Positions 46,363 to 59,715 of a stretch of DNA of 64,000 nucleotides are shown in pieces; within the stretch, counting starts at the first letter, position 1, and each line of letters begins with the position of its first letter. The position numbers were made by a program, and so were the translations under genes. The stretch is taken from assembly GCA_947846985.1 (NCBI GenBank), contig CANTUZ010000001.1:3224001-3288000 (forward strand). The letters run 5' to 3'. The notes below the pieces were generated by a model. That model made no database searches, was not told where the DNA came from, and saw only the letters and a program-made list of their open reading frames with translations. The stretch is from Fratercula arctica (Eukaryota; Chordata; Aves; Charadriiformes; Alcidae).

Positions 46363-49313
46363 AAGCCCCACACAGATGTCTGCCTACCTCAAACAACTCA
46401 GTAGAGCAGGATGAATCCCATACGAGAAGTTTTGTCTCATTTGAAAGCTGTCTCACTTCGGGGGCTGCACTCTGAACTCATCTTTAAAGTTCTGCATGGA
46501 GTAACCATCACCTGATCCTTTCTCTGTGTTGTCCTGCAGAACAAGGATCCTTCATATCCTGGAAGGTTTTAAGGCCACATTTCAATGAACATGATGAGCT
46601 GCCACAAGCTGTCACCACCATGGGGAAAAGGTACCTCACCACCTCCTGCCCCAGAACAGGGAATTCTGGGCGTTACACCAGGTCAGGCAACTAAACAATT
46701 TAAATGAAAACTTCTCTTCCTGAGCTATTTTACAGGAATATCAATCCCTGCAATGACACAAATGGCTGCGTTGGCCCCAGGGAACCAGTGGTGAGGGGAT
46801 GGGGAAAAGTACCCATGGCAGGCGGAGCACGAGACTGCTGCTCTCCCAGGCAGTGCTGGCATAAAGTGTTCACTGCAAGGCTGAGGGTTTTTACATTATC
46901 TAAAGTCACTATAGCCCTAAGAAAACCAGGCATATATAATATTCCTATTAATTTTTTTCATGCATATCAGTGGTTCTTTCTTCACTGTTTGTAATTTCAG
47001 AGCTTATGTTTGTGGCCTCACTAAGCCAGCCTACGAGAAACTGTAGAAAACAACATGGAAATTGAATATAAACGAAAGTGAAGGCGACGGGAAACCAGCC
47101 AGCATAAAACTGGTGGTGATCAGCCTGCATTCCCCTTGTGAGCTGAAAAATGCAAAACAAGCATTGCAAAGTGACAGAGGGAATATTCCCCTTTAAATAT
47201 TTATTGGGTTTTTTTCTGTGCTATAATTGATAGTCCAGGAGGTATCTATTTTAAAAAACATTTTTGTCATGAGATTGGCCCTTTGAAAAGTTTCAAAACA
47301 CAGCTAAATTAGTCTCAAAACTGCTAATGAAAGAGCACTCCAGGTGCAAAGAGGAGCTGGCAAAGCTGAGTACAGAAACAAACCGTCAGCCGCCTCAGAA
47401 GAAATGCATCTGGTATAGATGGGGACAGGATCTTAAAATCAAATAATAGGCTTATGTCACTTCTCTTGTCATGTTGTAATTAAAGAATGAGTTATTCTGT
47501 GCAGGGGTGGGGGTTCGTTTTGTCCCTTCAAATAGTCTGTGAGAGCTCTGGGCTGGTTCTCATGTGTCACCTTTCTGTATTGCGGGGCACAGCTAAGGCT
47601 GCGGAGCGTAAATCAGTGGTCCTGGCTGGTGACTTGCAGTTAATCCCCTGCCATCCTTTGGCCCTCCTGGGTGCTTGTGTGGTCTGTTCACATATTGTTT
47701 AAAAGAAAAATAACACGACATCAGTGGGACAGACCCTCAGCTAACATCAAGGGGCCTGTCTCTGCCAACCTTGCTTTGCCCTTGTTCCAAATAAGCTATT
47801 TATAAGGGTCAATGCCGATTCAGTTGTTATCTTTTTGAACTTTTTTTTTTCAGTAGTCTTGCAGACCAAATGAAGTAATTTGGGACCATCAATTACACTC
47901 CAAATGATTTTTGTTTGTTTGTTTGTTTGTTTGCTAGGCTCTTCCTCCAAAAGGAAACATGAAAGGAACAGAAGAAGGTGTAGAAGGAAAAAATTGCTAT
48001 TGGACTTGAATGGGGGTTGAAAAGTGGCTGGTATTTCAAGCAAATATAGAAAAATTAATCCTTGAAGACCAAGCCTAGCTGTCAGAGAATTTTTTGGATT
48101 TCCCCTTCCAAACAAAAGGATTGACTTCAATGACAGGCCTCCAGCCCTGATTTGTGCCAGCAAAGTTGCATGCGAAGTGCATTTGACAGAGGATATTTTG
48201 ATGGGAAACCTCTCCCCCCACACCTCTCCTGTGTTACAGCCTGAGAAAGGAGAGACATAAAAACCCAACAGGGTGGATTCTCCAAGATCAGCTTAATGTG
48301 GCTCTGGAGGAAAGGCTTAGCTATAGGAGACCAAGTGTGCGGTGAGACTGTACCTTTAATGACAAAAACAAAAACAAAGCAAGAAAAGAAACTTGGGCAG
48401 GCAGGAGGAGTTCTCCAGGGAACTTTTCCGTTTTCAGCAGCCATCCTCCTCTGCACATTTTAGTTCCCGAGGGACAAGATTGCCTCTGGTGGAAGCAGGC
48501 TCAGGGCCACACATTTCCAGGCTGAACTTGGTTCTTCCTATCGTTTTGTTGTTTGGGGCAAGAGGAAATCATCAGTAAATCAACTGCAAAAAAATGGTAA
48601 GTCATCGGTAATTTTGGAAAGTGCAGAAGTCTGGTAGGTGAAGGTGAAGTTTTGAGCACAAGGCTTGGCCAGGCAGTGTCAGCAGCAGATAATGTCCCAG
48701 CACTGACCTCTTGCTGTGCCTCTTCAATCAACACCTCTGGCCATCACCTGTAGGACGTGACCCCCTTGCAGCAACCCTGTTAGACAAAGATGCCCCTTTG
48801 GCAGACACTGAATTTGCAGATAAGACAAAGGGAAGTCCAAAGTCAAGTGGGATAGCTTCGGCATTCAATACATTAATCAGCTTTTAATACTTACAGAAGG
48901 TGATGTAACCTTCTCCCCACACGGGGGTATCTTGGGCCTCAGTTTCCCTGCATGAACCTCTGGCTGGAAATGTCTCCTTCCATTCCCTCCAAATTGTTAT
49001 TGACTGATGAATTCCTGATAAAATGAAGGTTTCCAATCCAGGACTTTAACCCCAGTCTCTGTCATCACCCTATACAGGCAAGCTGGTAAAATGCAATGCC
49101 CGTGAGCATTGAGACATCTTTTGCTCTGCACGTTAATATAGACCTTTCCCGTTCACATCTTGAACTGGTCTTGAGCTTCTTTGAAGTGCAGGACTGGTCC
49201 TAGTGAACCTCCTCTTCTTCACCATGCCATACTGTCCCCCAGAGTTGCATGGGTAGGGTGCTCCATGGAAGAGTACATGGACTTTAACCGGAAGAACTCT
49301 TTAGAAGAGCATG
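46363..49313. other. Unique non-coding DNA
   Basis: No exon or RNA gene supported. A 173-codon minus frame (47,747-48,268) runs through a GTTT microsatellite and has no recognisable domain. A GCCTCAGTTTCCCTG match near 48,938 is too short to assign to a MIR element. Confidence 0.5.
47908..47933. repeat. (GTTT)n microsatellite
   Basis: About six GTTT units after a short T run. Confidence 0.85.
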
Positions 49314-49612
49314 AACTTTTTCAAGGACATGTAGTAATAGGACAAGAGGTAATGGCTTTAAACTGGAAGAGGGGAGATTTAGATTAGATGTCAGGAGGAA
49401 ATTTTTCACTGTGAGGGTGGTGAGCCCCTGGCGCAGGTTGCCCAGAGAAGCTGTGGCTGCCCCATCCCTGGAGGTGTTCAAGGCCAGGTTGGACGGGGAT
49501 TTGAGCAACCTGGTCTCGTGGGAGGTGTCCCTGCCCAGGGCAGGGGGTTGGAACTGGATGGTCTTTAAGGTCCCTTCCAACCTAACCATTCTGTGATTCT
49601 ATGATTCTATGA
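49314..49612 (+). mobile_element. CR1 LINE 3' end, about 300 bp
   Basis: GTAGTAATAGGACAAGAGGT, AGATTTAGATTAGATGTCAG, GAGCCCCTGGCGCAGGTTGC, GAGGTGTTCAAGGCCAGGTT, GGTCCCTTCCAACCTAACCA and a tail of TGTGATTCTATGATTCTATG. Nearly the same sequence as the copy at 34,270 over their shared length, so the same young subfamily. Confidence 0.93.
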
Positions 49613-50898
49613 ACTCCAGAGTTCCCAAAAATGTTCCAAATCCCACAGATCTCACCAAATCACTGGTTGGGGAGAGCAAAAAGATTTCCCTCCCTCTTTA
49701 TATTAGAAGGCCCATCTCAGGTTTGGACCAGAAAATGGCACCACAACTTTTGGAACCATGTCTGGCTTGAAAGTGTGCAGTCAAAGCACAAGATTTGAGA
49801 TGACCGAGACTCTGTAACACAGGTGATGGGTTGCCAGCTCTCAAACTTCAGCTATGGAACTCCTAGCATCTCAGCAGCTACTGCCAAGGCACCAGAGCCC
49901 AGGAATTTAGCTGGGCAAGATAACAAGATGGTCAGGTGGGTTACCTTTGAGATGGTGTATCTGCTGCACTTCATTAAGTGCTCTCCTGATGTCTGCTTTG
50001 GTTTGCACGAAAACTTGATTGCATGAATATCCCTGCAGAAATCGAGGTGTGAGGTCACACGTGTCTTCAGTGTGTTTTGCTGTATGAAAATAAAACTTGC
50101 GGTGGTGTGAGATGTTTATGAGGTGATATCCATACCTGGGAGACAGGAAGAGAGGAAGAAAGCCAGAGTTCAAGTGCACAGGTAAGTAGCATTAAAAAAC
50201 TTGCCAAATTCACCTTAAAGAAATGCAGTCACTGATACAGACCTCAAATTTCCCCTCTATTTGCTGTATGAGTTTCTGAAGTTCTGCACTACTGTCCTTC
50301 AGACACTTATCCATTTTTTTCATGGTGGTGGAGTTAGTGATAGGAGTGTCATTGTCACCTTAGTGGTGTTTGGAGATAAGAAAATGCAGTAGCCAAACTC
50401 CTGGAAGATCACTACAGGCAAGAAGCAGGAAAGGGGAAAGGTGAGGACGGAAATACGTGTTTTATGTCTAAAGTCAGGTAACTGGCTTTCATCTAAGAGA
50501 AAACAGGGACAAGACATGATTATGGATCTACAGGGAAAAGGAAGGAAAGGAGAAGAATACCGGAGCATCACCAACAAATAAAAGCTACTGGCTGTGAGAT
50601 GAGATAATATTGTCTGGGGGAATTCGGTTATGATCAGCATCTGCTTTGTATTCAGTTTCGCTTTCACCAGTGTCTTCACTGGAGATGGTTAGAGAAGTTG
50701 TCTTTCCAGCCATAAATGTGCGTGTGGGAGTCAGTGCTCCAGTCCGATGGGTGTCAGCCAGGTGGGTGAGACCAGATGCAAGAATTTCAGATTTACAAGG
50801 AATTCCTGTTGCCTTGCGAGGGGCGGACAGTCAGGAGGGAGGTAGGAGTGTGCTGCTTTGGCTGGAGAAGAGATGCAGGATGCTCTGATCTGTACATC
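49613..50898. other. Unique non-coding DNA
   Basis: No exon or RNA gene recognised. The 119-codon minus frame at 50,320-50,679 has no recognisable domain. Confidence 0.5.
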
Positions 50899-50945
50899 AT
50901 GGTGCTGGGAGTCAGGAACTCCTGCTAGTTCTGACAGTTCCCTTT
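50899..50945 (+). mobile_element. Possible MIR 5' part
   Basis: TGGTGCTGGGAGTCAGGAAC followed by TCCTGCTAGTTCTGACAG resembles the tRNA-related and early core region of amniote MIR. Short and tentative. Confidence 0.35.
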
Positions 50946-51142
50946 TCGGCCACGGATATGTCAATGAAACAAAAATGTTCAGAGCTGGCAGCTTAAGATG
51001 TAGGCCCCCACAATGACATGGCTTGAACTTCAAAGGAGCTGAGTAACCAGCAGGTTTCATTTGTTTTGGCATCTCTGTAACGAAATAATAGGAACCGAGT
51101 AACCGGGAGCATTTCCAAGAATTTGTTTAGGGTTTTTTTACC

Positions 51143-51222
51143 TTTTCTGCCTCAGTTTCCTTCCTAGTGAAAGAAGACTATGCTTGCCTCTCCCATGAGA
51201 TCACAGCGAGGAGCTGCACGTG
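51143..51222 (+). mobile_element. Possible MIR 3' core part
   Basis: TCTGCCTCAGTTTCCTTCCT, then GTGAAAGAAGACTATGCTTG and CCTCTCCCATGAGATCAC, in the order of the MIR 3' core. If it belongs with 50,899-50,945, about 200 bases of unrelated DNA separate the halves. They could equally be independent fragments. Confidence 0.4.
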
Positions 51223-51678
51223 AGATCTTAAAAAATGGACAAGTCACATTTTTGGCTTCAATTTATATACCAAAAAGGAAACTTCTAGTTCAGGCAGTGA
51301 TGAGTTAAAGCTCCTGACTGCAAGGAGAAGCAGCCCTCTCTCAAGTGATGCGAGTGGTGGTAAGAAGGAGCTCCCTTAGGGGTGTCCCATGCGGCGTGGT
51401 GGCAATGGAGGAGCTGCATTACTGCAGCACCCATTTGTAGCTTAAAACACGTGTCTTGAGTTGCATCACTCCATTTTGCAGCTGGGACACGTGAAACGTG
51501 ACATGGACACTTCACAAAGATGAAAGGTAACTTGGCTTTCTGCAACAAGTTCAGTCCCCTTTGGGCAGCATAGCTAATGCGTGAGTCATTGTGAGACATT
51601 TTAGAAAGGTGTAGTTGGGTCCCGAGGGGCTAATCCTGAGACGTAGGTGACCATTATCTCAGACAGCTGACAATATGA

Positions 51679-51814
51679 TCAAGGCCAGGTTGGATGGGGC
51701 TCTGAGCAACCTGACCTAGTGAAAGGTACCCCTGCCCATGGCAGGAGGGTTAGAGTAGATGATCTTTGAAGGTCCCTTCTAACCCAAACCATTCTGTAAT
51801 TCTGTAATTGTATG
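51679..51814 (+). mobile_element. CR1 LINE 3' end, about 135 bp
   Basis: TCAAGGCCAGGTTGGATGGG, CTGAGCAACCTGACCTAGTG, CCCTGCCCATGGCAGGAGGG, GGTCCCTTCTAACCCAAACC and a tail of TCTGTAATTCTGTAATTGTA. The tail octamers have mutated more than in neighbouring copies. Confidence 0.9.
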
Positions 51815-53860
51815 ACCTGTGACCCGTTTGTACAATCTGCCCGATGCTGTGCTGAGGAATCCACCAAAGCAGAGAGGCTCCCTGATTTTCTCTTGGATGG
51901 GCAGAAAACAGCGATCTCCAGACCTCAAAACAACAAAGTCATGAGGCAGATCATGTCTAAAGCTGGGTCAGAAATGAAATGACTATGCCATACCTGTTAA
52001 AAAACCACTCCAAACTCTTGGGTCTGGGACATATTGGGGTTTTGTAAGTATTTAACAATTTCTAAGGCTAACCTATGGCTTTTGCTTTAAAAAGAGACTT
52101 TTCCAAGAGTTGAAGAAGCAGCACTTTGGCTGTCTGTCAGCTTGCAAAGCCCTGTGTTTTGTCTGCCTTTGACTGGAGGGAGAAAATGAAGGCACAGCAA
52201 GACAGTAGCTGTGCTGCATCCACTGGGGCTGCTGAGCCCCAGGCAGCCTGACAAAATGCTGCAGAGGTTTCTCCATTGATCCTGTCTGGCTTTTCTTGCT
52301 GAGCAATGGAGAAGAATGATTTTTCTCTCTGACTTTTGCCTCTCCAGAAAGTCATTTGCAAGCAGCTCAGTGGGCAAAATGCCACAAGTAATCACTCAGG
52401 CCCCAGAATAAGCCACCAGGTTAGGGATTAGTGAGAAATCCCCTTGTAGATGAATGGCTGAGGAACAATCCAATTAAGTGAAGTCCCTTCTTCAGTTCAA
52501 GGGCTGAGCTGTTTGGTGGTGGGTTAGGTTTAAATCTTCCTCTGCCTGCTTATAGATTTTAGTACCTTTATGGGATGGTATTTGATGGGAGGGTGAAAGG
52601 TGATGCCCACAAAAGTGTGTTCATTGGTGTGTGCAACAGAAGTCTTAACTGACAGAGGGGTCCCCAGAGCAGAATGAAGGCAAGAATGAAGACCACCAAA
52701 GTGAAAATAGGCACTGCTTTTGATACACTCTGTTTCAACAGCAAATCGGCCCCCATGACTTCCCCTTGGCAGGAAGGAACGCAGAGGTCTTCGCTGTGCT
52801 CTTCCCATGTTAGAAAATGTGGTTGTGTAAAGCAGGAATGGAGAGCTGAGTTGAGAGGCTGATGGCCAACTCCTTTCCTTCTTGGGGACAATTTCCCTTC
52901 TGCCTTGTGTTCCTATATCCTAAAATTCATTGGTAACTCTATGTCCAACATGTGAGAGAACAATATCTCAGGTTGTGGGTTGGGAGATACAGTGGGACAG
53001 GGTCTTCTTCTTGGCTGCAGCTGAGGGATACAGCATCTCTGGACGGGGACCTTCTAGGCAGCACATCAGTGCCACCGTTCCTCATGCAGCCTAGGTCTGC
53101 AGTGGTCTATACAAGAGCTGGATACCTCTGGACTCAGGTTTTCTGTGATTTCAACCTCAATCAGACGGCAGAGTGTTGACTGTTTGGGTGCCTTTGGGGG
53201 AAGGAAGGACAGAGCCCTGTCTGAATGTCTGCTGTTACTTTTGCCGCTCAGAGAAAGCTCTGGGTTATGGTAGGGAGAAGGCCAAGTCTCGCTCAAATCA
53301 CAAGAGGGAGAATTTGGCAGCCTCTTCCCTTAGCGCTCTCCCAGATGTTTGTCATCATCACAGAGACACCGTCCTGGTTTGGCAGCCCCTGCTCTGGGAA
53401 ATCCCCATGGGCCTGGGAAAAGTGGGGCTGGAGGATGTGAAGTAGTATAGGGTAAGGCTCAAAAAAGCTTGTGGGGAAAGTGGTACGGGTCAGAAAAGCA
53501 CTGAAACCTCCTGCATATTTATCTGAACCTTCCTGCTCTGGACAATGAATGTGAGGCTTCTGGAGTCCACCAGCTGCACGGCTCACCTGGACTGTCTTTT
53601 TGTAAGATTTTGGGTAAATGAGCAAAGATACAAGAACACCCTCGGCTTGTCCAAACCAGAACGCTGTCCCCAGCCTGGCACACTACTCACCCTGCTGTCA
53701 GGCAGCTCCAGAGGGCATGGAGTGGGACAGGGATCAACACCTTTTTCCTTGTGAGACTTGAGGTTTTCAGTCCTGGCAAAAAGGGGACAGGAGCTGGTCC
53801 CAGGATGGGTGCAAGCAGGCCCCACTTTGGGACTTTATAGATTGTATAGAGGCAACTGTA
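51815..53860. other. Unique non-coding DNA
   Basis: No exon or RNA gene recognised. Overlapping frames of 60 to 110 codons on both strands (for example 53,293-53,625 minus) show no family motifs. Confidence 0.5.
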
Positions 53861-54092
53861 TCACAGAAATATAGAATGGTTTAGGTTGGAGGGACCTTAA
53901 AGATCATCCAGTTCCAACCCCCTGCCATGGGCAGGGACACCTCCCACTAGACCAGGCTGCTCCAAGCCCCATCCAGCCTCTAGGGGTGGAGCAACCAGAG
54001 CTTCTCTGGGCAACCTGGGCCAGGGGCTCACCACTCTTGTAGTGAAAAATTTCTTCCTGATATCTAATCTAAATCTCCCCTCTTCCAGTTTG
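53861..54092 (-). mobile_element. CR1 LINE 3' end, about 230 bp
   Basis: TCACAGAAATATAGAATGGT, GATCATCCAGTTCCAACCCC, CTGCCATGGGCAGGGACACC, CAGAGCTTCTCTGGGCAACC, AATTTCTTCCTGATATCTAA and CCCCTCTTCCAGTTTGA, then truncation. A deletion removes the CTTGAACACCTCCAGGGA portion after CATCCAGCCT. The 161-codon minus frame 53,897-54,382 extends through it and is not a gene. Confidence 0.92.
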
Positions 54093-57000
54093 ATGTACCC
54101 AACAAGGAAATGGTCGGCAGATGACAGCGTGGGCTGGGACATGGGTTTGACACCTGGGGTCACCACCACTGAGAAGTCTGGATGCCATGCTCCCAATGCA
54201 TCAGGAAAGGACATGGCCATGGAGGAAGGGAGGTGGGAGTGAATGCCAGATTTACAGCCTGACTGTGCCCTGGGAGATGCAGAGGTTCTTGGGGAGGGAG
54301 GCTTTGAGTGAAGACCTGACTTACGGGAAGGGATCGATAATGTCTTCTTCAAAGACTGTACCTTAAAAAAAGAGTGTAACACTAATACAAGAAACTTTTA
54401 TTTTACCATTTAGCCTTCAATCTGCACAGAGAATCACTTTTCAGAACTGTAATACTTAAACTCCTACTACAAGCGGGGAGGCGGAGTTTAAATTTATTTT
54501 TTTTTTTTAATATTGGAACTCCATTTGGACTGCACGTGAGGGTCCTCAGCTGACCACACTCCCATGCAGGGACTAAGTGATCGCACCCCATAACACCTGG
54601 CTTGAAATAGGTCACAAGCATTTGGGCCATGTTGACGAAAACATTTAGCCATGTGCTCTGGTCCTTCCTTGGTCCAGGGCGTGCTTGAAGTGAGGTTTAT
54701 GTACATTCCTGTCTCGAATTGGCACGTTCTGTACTATCTGTTGGTAGACATGAGTGGGGAACACGGTTAATGCCAGAACGCATTTGACCTTTCTTTTTTA
54801 TTTCCTTTGCAATTTTATTCCCCTCTTTCATAAAATTCCATTCTGCTTTGCTCTTTGAGATCAGATCCACCCAGGTCAAGCGAATGGCAACCACCGAGAT
54901 GACAGCTGCTGAAACCATCCGTCCTCTTAGTCTAGCCCAAATGTACATGCATCAGCCGGCGTAAAGCCACCCCAGTCCATTGGGGAGATTTAGTAATATA
55001 ACGAGGGGAAGGAATGAAATCACCCCCTTGTCTTTCAGGGTTTCCAAATAAACAGCAAGAAGAAAGATGGGGTTTGGTTGTGTGTGTGTTGTTTGGGGTT
55101 TTTTTTAATTATTTTTTTTCCCTTACTGCGACAATTCAAAAGCCAGAAGAAAGATTAAAAAAAAAAAAACCACCAAACCTAAACCAACAACAATTAGACC
55201 CACTGGTTTCAAGGTGGGTTAACAACGTGCAAAGCACATGCCAGAACATGTGTTATTAGCAATAAAAAAGTCCTTTATTTGTCTCTCTGGGGAATTTCTT
55301 TCACACTCACTTTTAAAAAAACTATCTTTATTTGTTTCCCTTCTCTCTCTCTCCTCTCTCTCTCTCACACACACACAACCAGATCACTTAAATAAAACAA
55401 AGTTTTATATTCATTCCAGGCAGGGACTCCTGCCAAAATCTGTGCCTCCTTTTTTTCCCCCCACTCATTTTCTTATATACAGACCAGTGATGAAAATACA
55501 AAAAAATCTGAAGCCTATGAGGTGACAGATGAACAAGATGTAGAGGCAAATTATCCAAACAGTGCTGAGAAGGAATGGCTTTTACTGGCAAAAGGGAACA
55601 TATTTTTGCAAAGGTTAGACGAATTTTTCTGTTTCTGTTGGATTTTTCCAAGGCTGGAAATTCTAATTTCAAGAGAAGACTGAGATCCTGCATTTCAGAT
55701 GTTCCAGGCAATTCTTTCTCTTGATTTGTTTGGCTTTGTTTGTTTGTTTGGCTTTTTTTATCAACAGTGAGGATCTCTGGCTCAGTTTATTTTATGTGCA
55801 AAAATCTCATTTGCATTTGTGTGAATACGATTGCCAGACATGCAGTGGAGATTGGCACCACTGACAGCGGGGCAAGGGTAGTGTTGGCTGCAAATTGTAC
55901 CTGGAGCTTTGCTTCCAAAGATGACCTTGCAGTCCTCGTTGTGTTAAAGTGTCACACATAGGTAGGTATTTCCTGCTGTCTGCACACCCCCATGAACTTC
56001 TGCATGGTCCACCAGTGACCAACATGCCTGTCACATTCATCTCTGTTAGGCTGCGCAATTAAAAGCCTGACTTTGTAAGCTCAGAGGAGCAGATGAACCA
56101 TTGTGGATGGAGGAACCTCAGGACCCCCATCAGAGGAACCCTGATTGCTACTCCCAGGATTATCAAAGGAGGAGGATCAGCCTATGTTCCTGCTCTGAAA
56201 CTCATAGCCCTCATGTGAAACCCCTGAGAAAGGAAACACAGGGTCATCTTGCAGACTGAGGCAAGTTGCTGTCTACAGGGTATGGGACTCATGAGATGCC
56301 AAGGAAAAAGCACTTAGGGGTTGCGTGAGTCTTACACAATGTTTAAGGGAAAGACTAAAGATGGAGAAAGGGAGGAGGGGCTTGGGAGCCAGGTGTTGGA
56401 GTGACCATAATGCTGGGCTACGTATGGGAGAGACCAGGGCATCTGCAAGTTGGTTACTGGATTGAACTGGGGATCCAAGCCAGCTACTGGGCAGACCCTC
56501 AGGTCTGGTGGTCACCTTCTGATAAGGTGATGGGTTTGAGTCAACTGCTATACATGTGTGTCTGTGCATGAGGCAACTGGGGCAGCTACTGGACAGACTG
56601 AGTGCCTAAGGCCAGTAAATATACATAATTATGTGTATACTTTCCACCAATGGTCTTTCACCCTGTTTAGCCAGAGAAGATGCGGCCATTGGCAGCGTTT
56701 CTGTTTGTGTGAATGCCGTCTTTTCCATCTGTGTTGATCTGTGTGGCCAGACATGTTTATGTGTATATGCACATATGTACTGTATATACGTGTGTGTGCT
56801 GGATGTGGGGAATATAGGGACATGGAGATGCAGCAGTCTCACCCTTATTGGCCTACCAGATTCAGCAGCTCTTACCCTAAGCTGGTATTGCAATGTTCAT
56901 GGCTGAATCAAGACTTAAAATAGTTGACTTTCAAGAGCAAAGTACCATGTTGGATGAGACGCTATTTGCTAAATATACTTACTCTTGTGTAAATGAAAGT

Positions 57001-59192
57001 TAGAGACCAGTGAATGAAAAGGAACCTGTCCCTGTGCATCCCACCCCGGTTCTGTTATTGAACTTCACATCATCTGTGGAACTGGCTTTGGCTGTCACTG
57101 GAAGACTCTGAGTTCAACAGGCTTCAGATCAGACCAAGTTTGCAAAACATCCTCATGGATGGGTCCTAACAGAGACTTCTGGCCAATGCAGCAGTATAAA
57201 TATTAAACGATACAGATCGCTTCTGCCAGCTCCTGTCATAGCACATAGGGTTGAAATATCCACAGCAGAAAGTTAGTTCATGTTGCAGCAAACTCTACTT
57301 GACGTAAGTGGACGGGACATTCTTGCTGAAGCTAAAATTATTGTTTGCCAAAGACTTGGACTGAAGAAACCACCAAAGTGCCAAAAATGATGGTTTATGG
57401 CCTATTTCTAGTCTCCTTTGAGACTGTAGTCATAAAAGAAAATGGCACTCAGATGACAGGAAGTATAAGAGGAGACTGAAAGTTGAATGACTCAAACCAA
57501 TTGAAACTCAGGAGAGAGGAAGAGAGGGTGCTGAACGCTTGCAAGAGTGTGGAGAAGTAGAAGCAGTTGTGCATAGTGGCACTTGGGTAGAAGCCAAGGT
57601 CTGGTCCAAAACTGTAGATAAGAGCAAAAGGAAAGATCTGAAGGCAGACCATCTCAGACAAAGAAGAATCACAACGCTGCCGGATTTGCAAGGCATGGGA
57701 GGAATGAAATGTTGGAAGAGGCAATACTAAATGTTCTTGACCTCTGCTCAGCTGACTCAGAGGGAATGTAAAACGCCCAGAGGAATCGTGATTGTGATCT
57801 TAGAATGCACGGAGAATTTTACTGCAGAAAACCAGAAATAGTTGGAAGAGTTTGCAATTTAAATTCATCGTTGTTAAGCCTCAGTAGGATTAAAGGGCAG
57901 TACAGGCCAATATGGGGCCTGAAAGGAAGGTGAAGATTAGCATAGGAAGAATAATTTGGAGGTCTCTGAAAAGAAGCAGAAGCAAGTTCAAAGGATAATT
58001 CAATAAACAAATAAAGAGATACACCAGGGAAAGAGCAAAAACACATGAGGAAGGAAATAATACTGTGCTACACAGACCACTAAGGGAAACACATTGTTTA
58101 AGAAAATTTTAAGATGAGTGAAGGCAGATGGATAGGTCTTCTCCATGTGGGGAGATCTTGAATTGGCTTCAGGGGTCTCCTTACAAAGGTCTGCACTTGC
58201 GAAGGAGAGATTGAAGAATGATACTCCTTGAGAGTCATGTACTGGGAATACACCATAAGGCACAGTTTTCATGAACATGAGTTTGGAAAGCTTCATGTCT
58301 CCCCCTTGCTTTTATACAGGCTGTTAGATGTCAGCAGGTGACTCCTGTTGATGTACCAAAACCTCTGGGTAACTCTCAGCACATGAGGTTCGAGCCTTAA
58401 GTGGCTGGGGAGGTTCATTGGGAGGCTGTGGCCTTCAAATGCTTCTCTTCATAAAGACCCTCCTGGTCAAGAAGTGACCCCTTTATGCAGTCACCCCTTT
58501 AGGCTCGCTCTTGTCCTCAAACATGACTTCATCTCAAAACTGCCTTGTTGGTGAGGAAAGGTCTAACTAGGCCACAGTGAGGCATTTCTGGGGTTTGTGG
58601 TTCCAGTTATATTTGGTTTGGGGCTGGTTTTGGTTGTCTGAGGATGTCCTGGGGTTTCAACACAGTGAGTGTGAGTCTTTGTGTCACCTTCTTTCAAATC
58701 TGTCATCTGTCAAGCAAGTTGGAAAATAATGCAGAGAAGAAAGAGGAGGTAAAGGATGGGAAGAGGGGAGAAACTATTTCCTTTTTTTTGGACATTATTC
58801 AGACAACCTCTTTTGAAATAACTGTTGTGGCACGTGACTCACAAGGGAAGAGAAGGGTCCTTTCTAGCTAAGCTAAGGAACTGGAAAGGAGCTGGTGAGC
58901 ACGGCATTTCCCAAAGGATGGGGAGAGTACTTGTTTGAGCTTTGCAGGTTTTTCTTCCCTGAGCACCAAATTTGTAGGATCATCGCCGGAGTTAGTGCTA
59001 GGTAGCTGAGGAGATCAATGGTTTAAATCTCTCACTACAAAGCATTTCCTTCATCACCTGCTTTTTTCAGGCCTGCAGGGCATTTCTCCAAGCCTCAGGA
59101 GTGGGGTTTATCCCAGCAGACTTTAGTCACATACCAGGGAAATGTTTTGTCCTGCACAACTCAAGATAGACCCACACAGCAGACAAAACACG
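54093..59192. other. Unique non-coding DNA
   Basis: No exon or RNA gene recognised. It contains a T-rich tract near 54,497, GT/T-rich sequence near 55,077-55,120, a CT/CA microsatellite, and TGTATATGCACATATG-like sequence near 56,760. All frames are about 107 codons or less. Confidence 0.5.
55340..55378. repeat. Compound (CT)n-(CA)n microsatellite
   Basis: CT repeats with a CC interruption running into five or six CA units. The purine-pyrimidine asymmetry of the CT part and the alternating CA part could adopt non-B structures, but the tract is short. Confidence 0.85.
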
Positions 59193-59210
59193 TCCCATTT
59201 GGAGATGAAC
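59193..59210. repeat. Left 18-bp flanking repeat of the 59.2 kb insert
   Basis: TCCCATTTGGAGATGAAC. Matches 59,419-59,436 at 17 of 18 positions (C/T at position 4) and directly abuts the first duplicated segment. Confidence 0.85.
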
Positions 59211-59418
59211 TCAGCAGATGTCTCATAGACAAGGCATGACAAATTCAGATTATAAAGCATGGACGTGTGGAAGTAAGTGTGGTTAGTGCTGGGAAATGAC
59301 ACCAAAGGAAGTGGAAGATCTCTCTTGTGTCTTTGGAAACAGACTCTGTGTTTCTTTACTCAGGATGAGCTGCCATCAAACACAAATTATTGGGCTTAAT
59401 ATACACGTAACTGGGTAA
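59211..59418 (+). repeat. Duplicated segment, copy 1 (208 bp), apparent insertion
   Basis: About 97% identical to 59,716-59,925: I count six substitutions and one 2-bp indel. It is bounded exactly by the 18-bp direct repeat, as for a target duplication, with no filler on either side. There is no A tail, no TG...CA terminus and no recognised family. It may be a local copy templated from copy 2, or a mobile element I do not know. Confidence 0.85.
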
Positions 59419-59436
59419 TCCTATTTGGAGATGAAC
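59419..59436. repeat. Right 18-bp flanking repeat of the 59.2 kb insert
   Basis: TCCTATTTGGAGATGAAC, one mismatch from 59,193-59,210. Confidence 0.85.
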
Positions 59437-59715
59437 GATTGTCCAAATAGGACCAGGACAATTTATGTGGTGTAGACGCCTGACTACTAGTTGATGGTTG
59501 AAGGGATGGTTGAAGTTAGCAGAGAATTTAGGCTTTTGATGCTGAAAAAGCAAGAGAAAAGAGAAATATCTCACAACGAGAAGTGTAGATATTCAGTCTG
59601 CTAACCCATCAAGAGATAAATCAAAGTGTGACTTGATTACCATGTAAGGTATCCTGTAGAGGAGAATACAAGTTTCCAGGGGTTCTCATGCAATGGAGAA
59701 AGAGCAAAGCTAATG
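59437..59715. other. Unique spacer between the two duplicated segments
   Basis: About 280 bases with no counterpart elsewhere in the window and no recognised feature. Confidence 0.6.

Noticed and set aside
45929..46414. 161-codon plus-strand frame, proline/serine-rich
   Set aside because: It lies almost entirely antisense to a CR1 fragment; CR1 reverse strands commonly give such frames.
48930..48960. MIR core match GCCTCAGTTTCCCTG
   Set aside because: Only about 15 bases match and flanking core blocks are missing.
53897..54382. 161-codon minus-strand frame
   Set aside because: Its downstream half is a CR1 3' fragment and the rest shows no domain.
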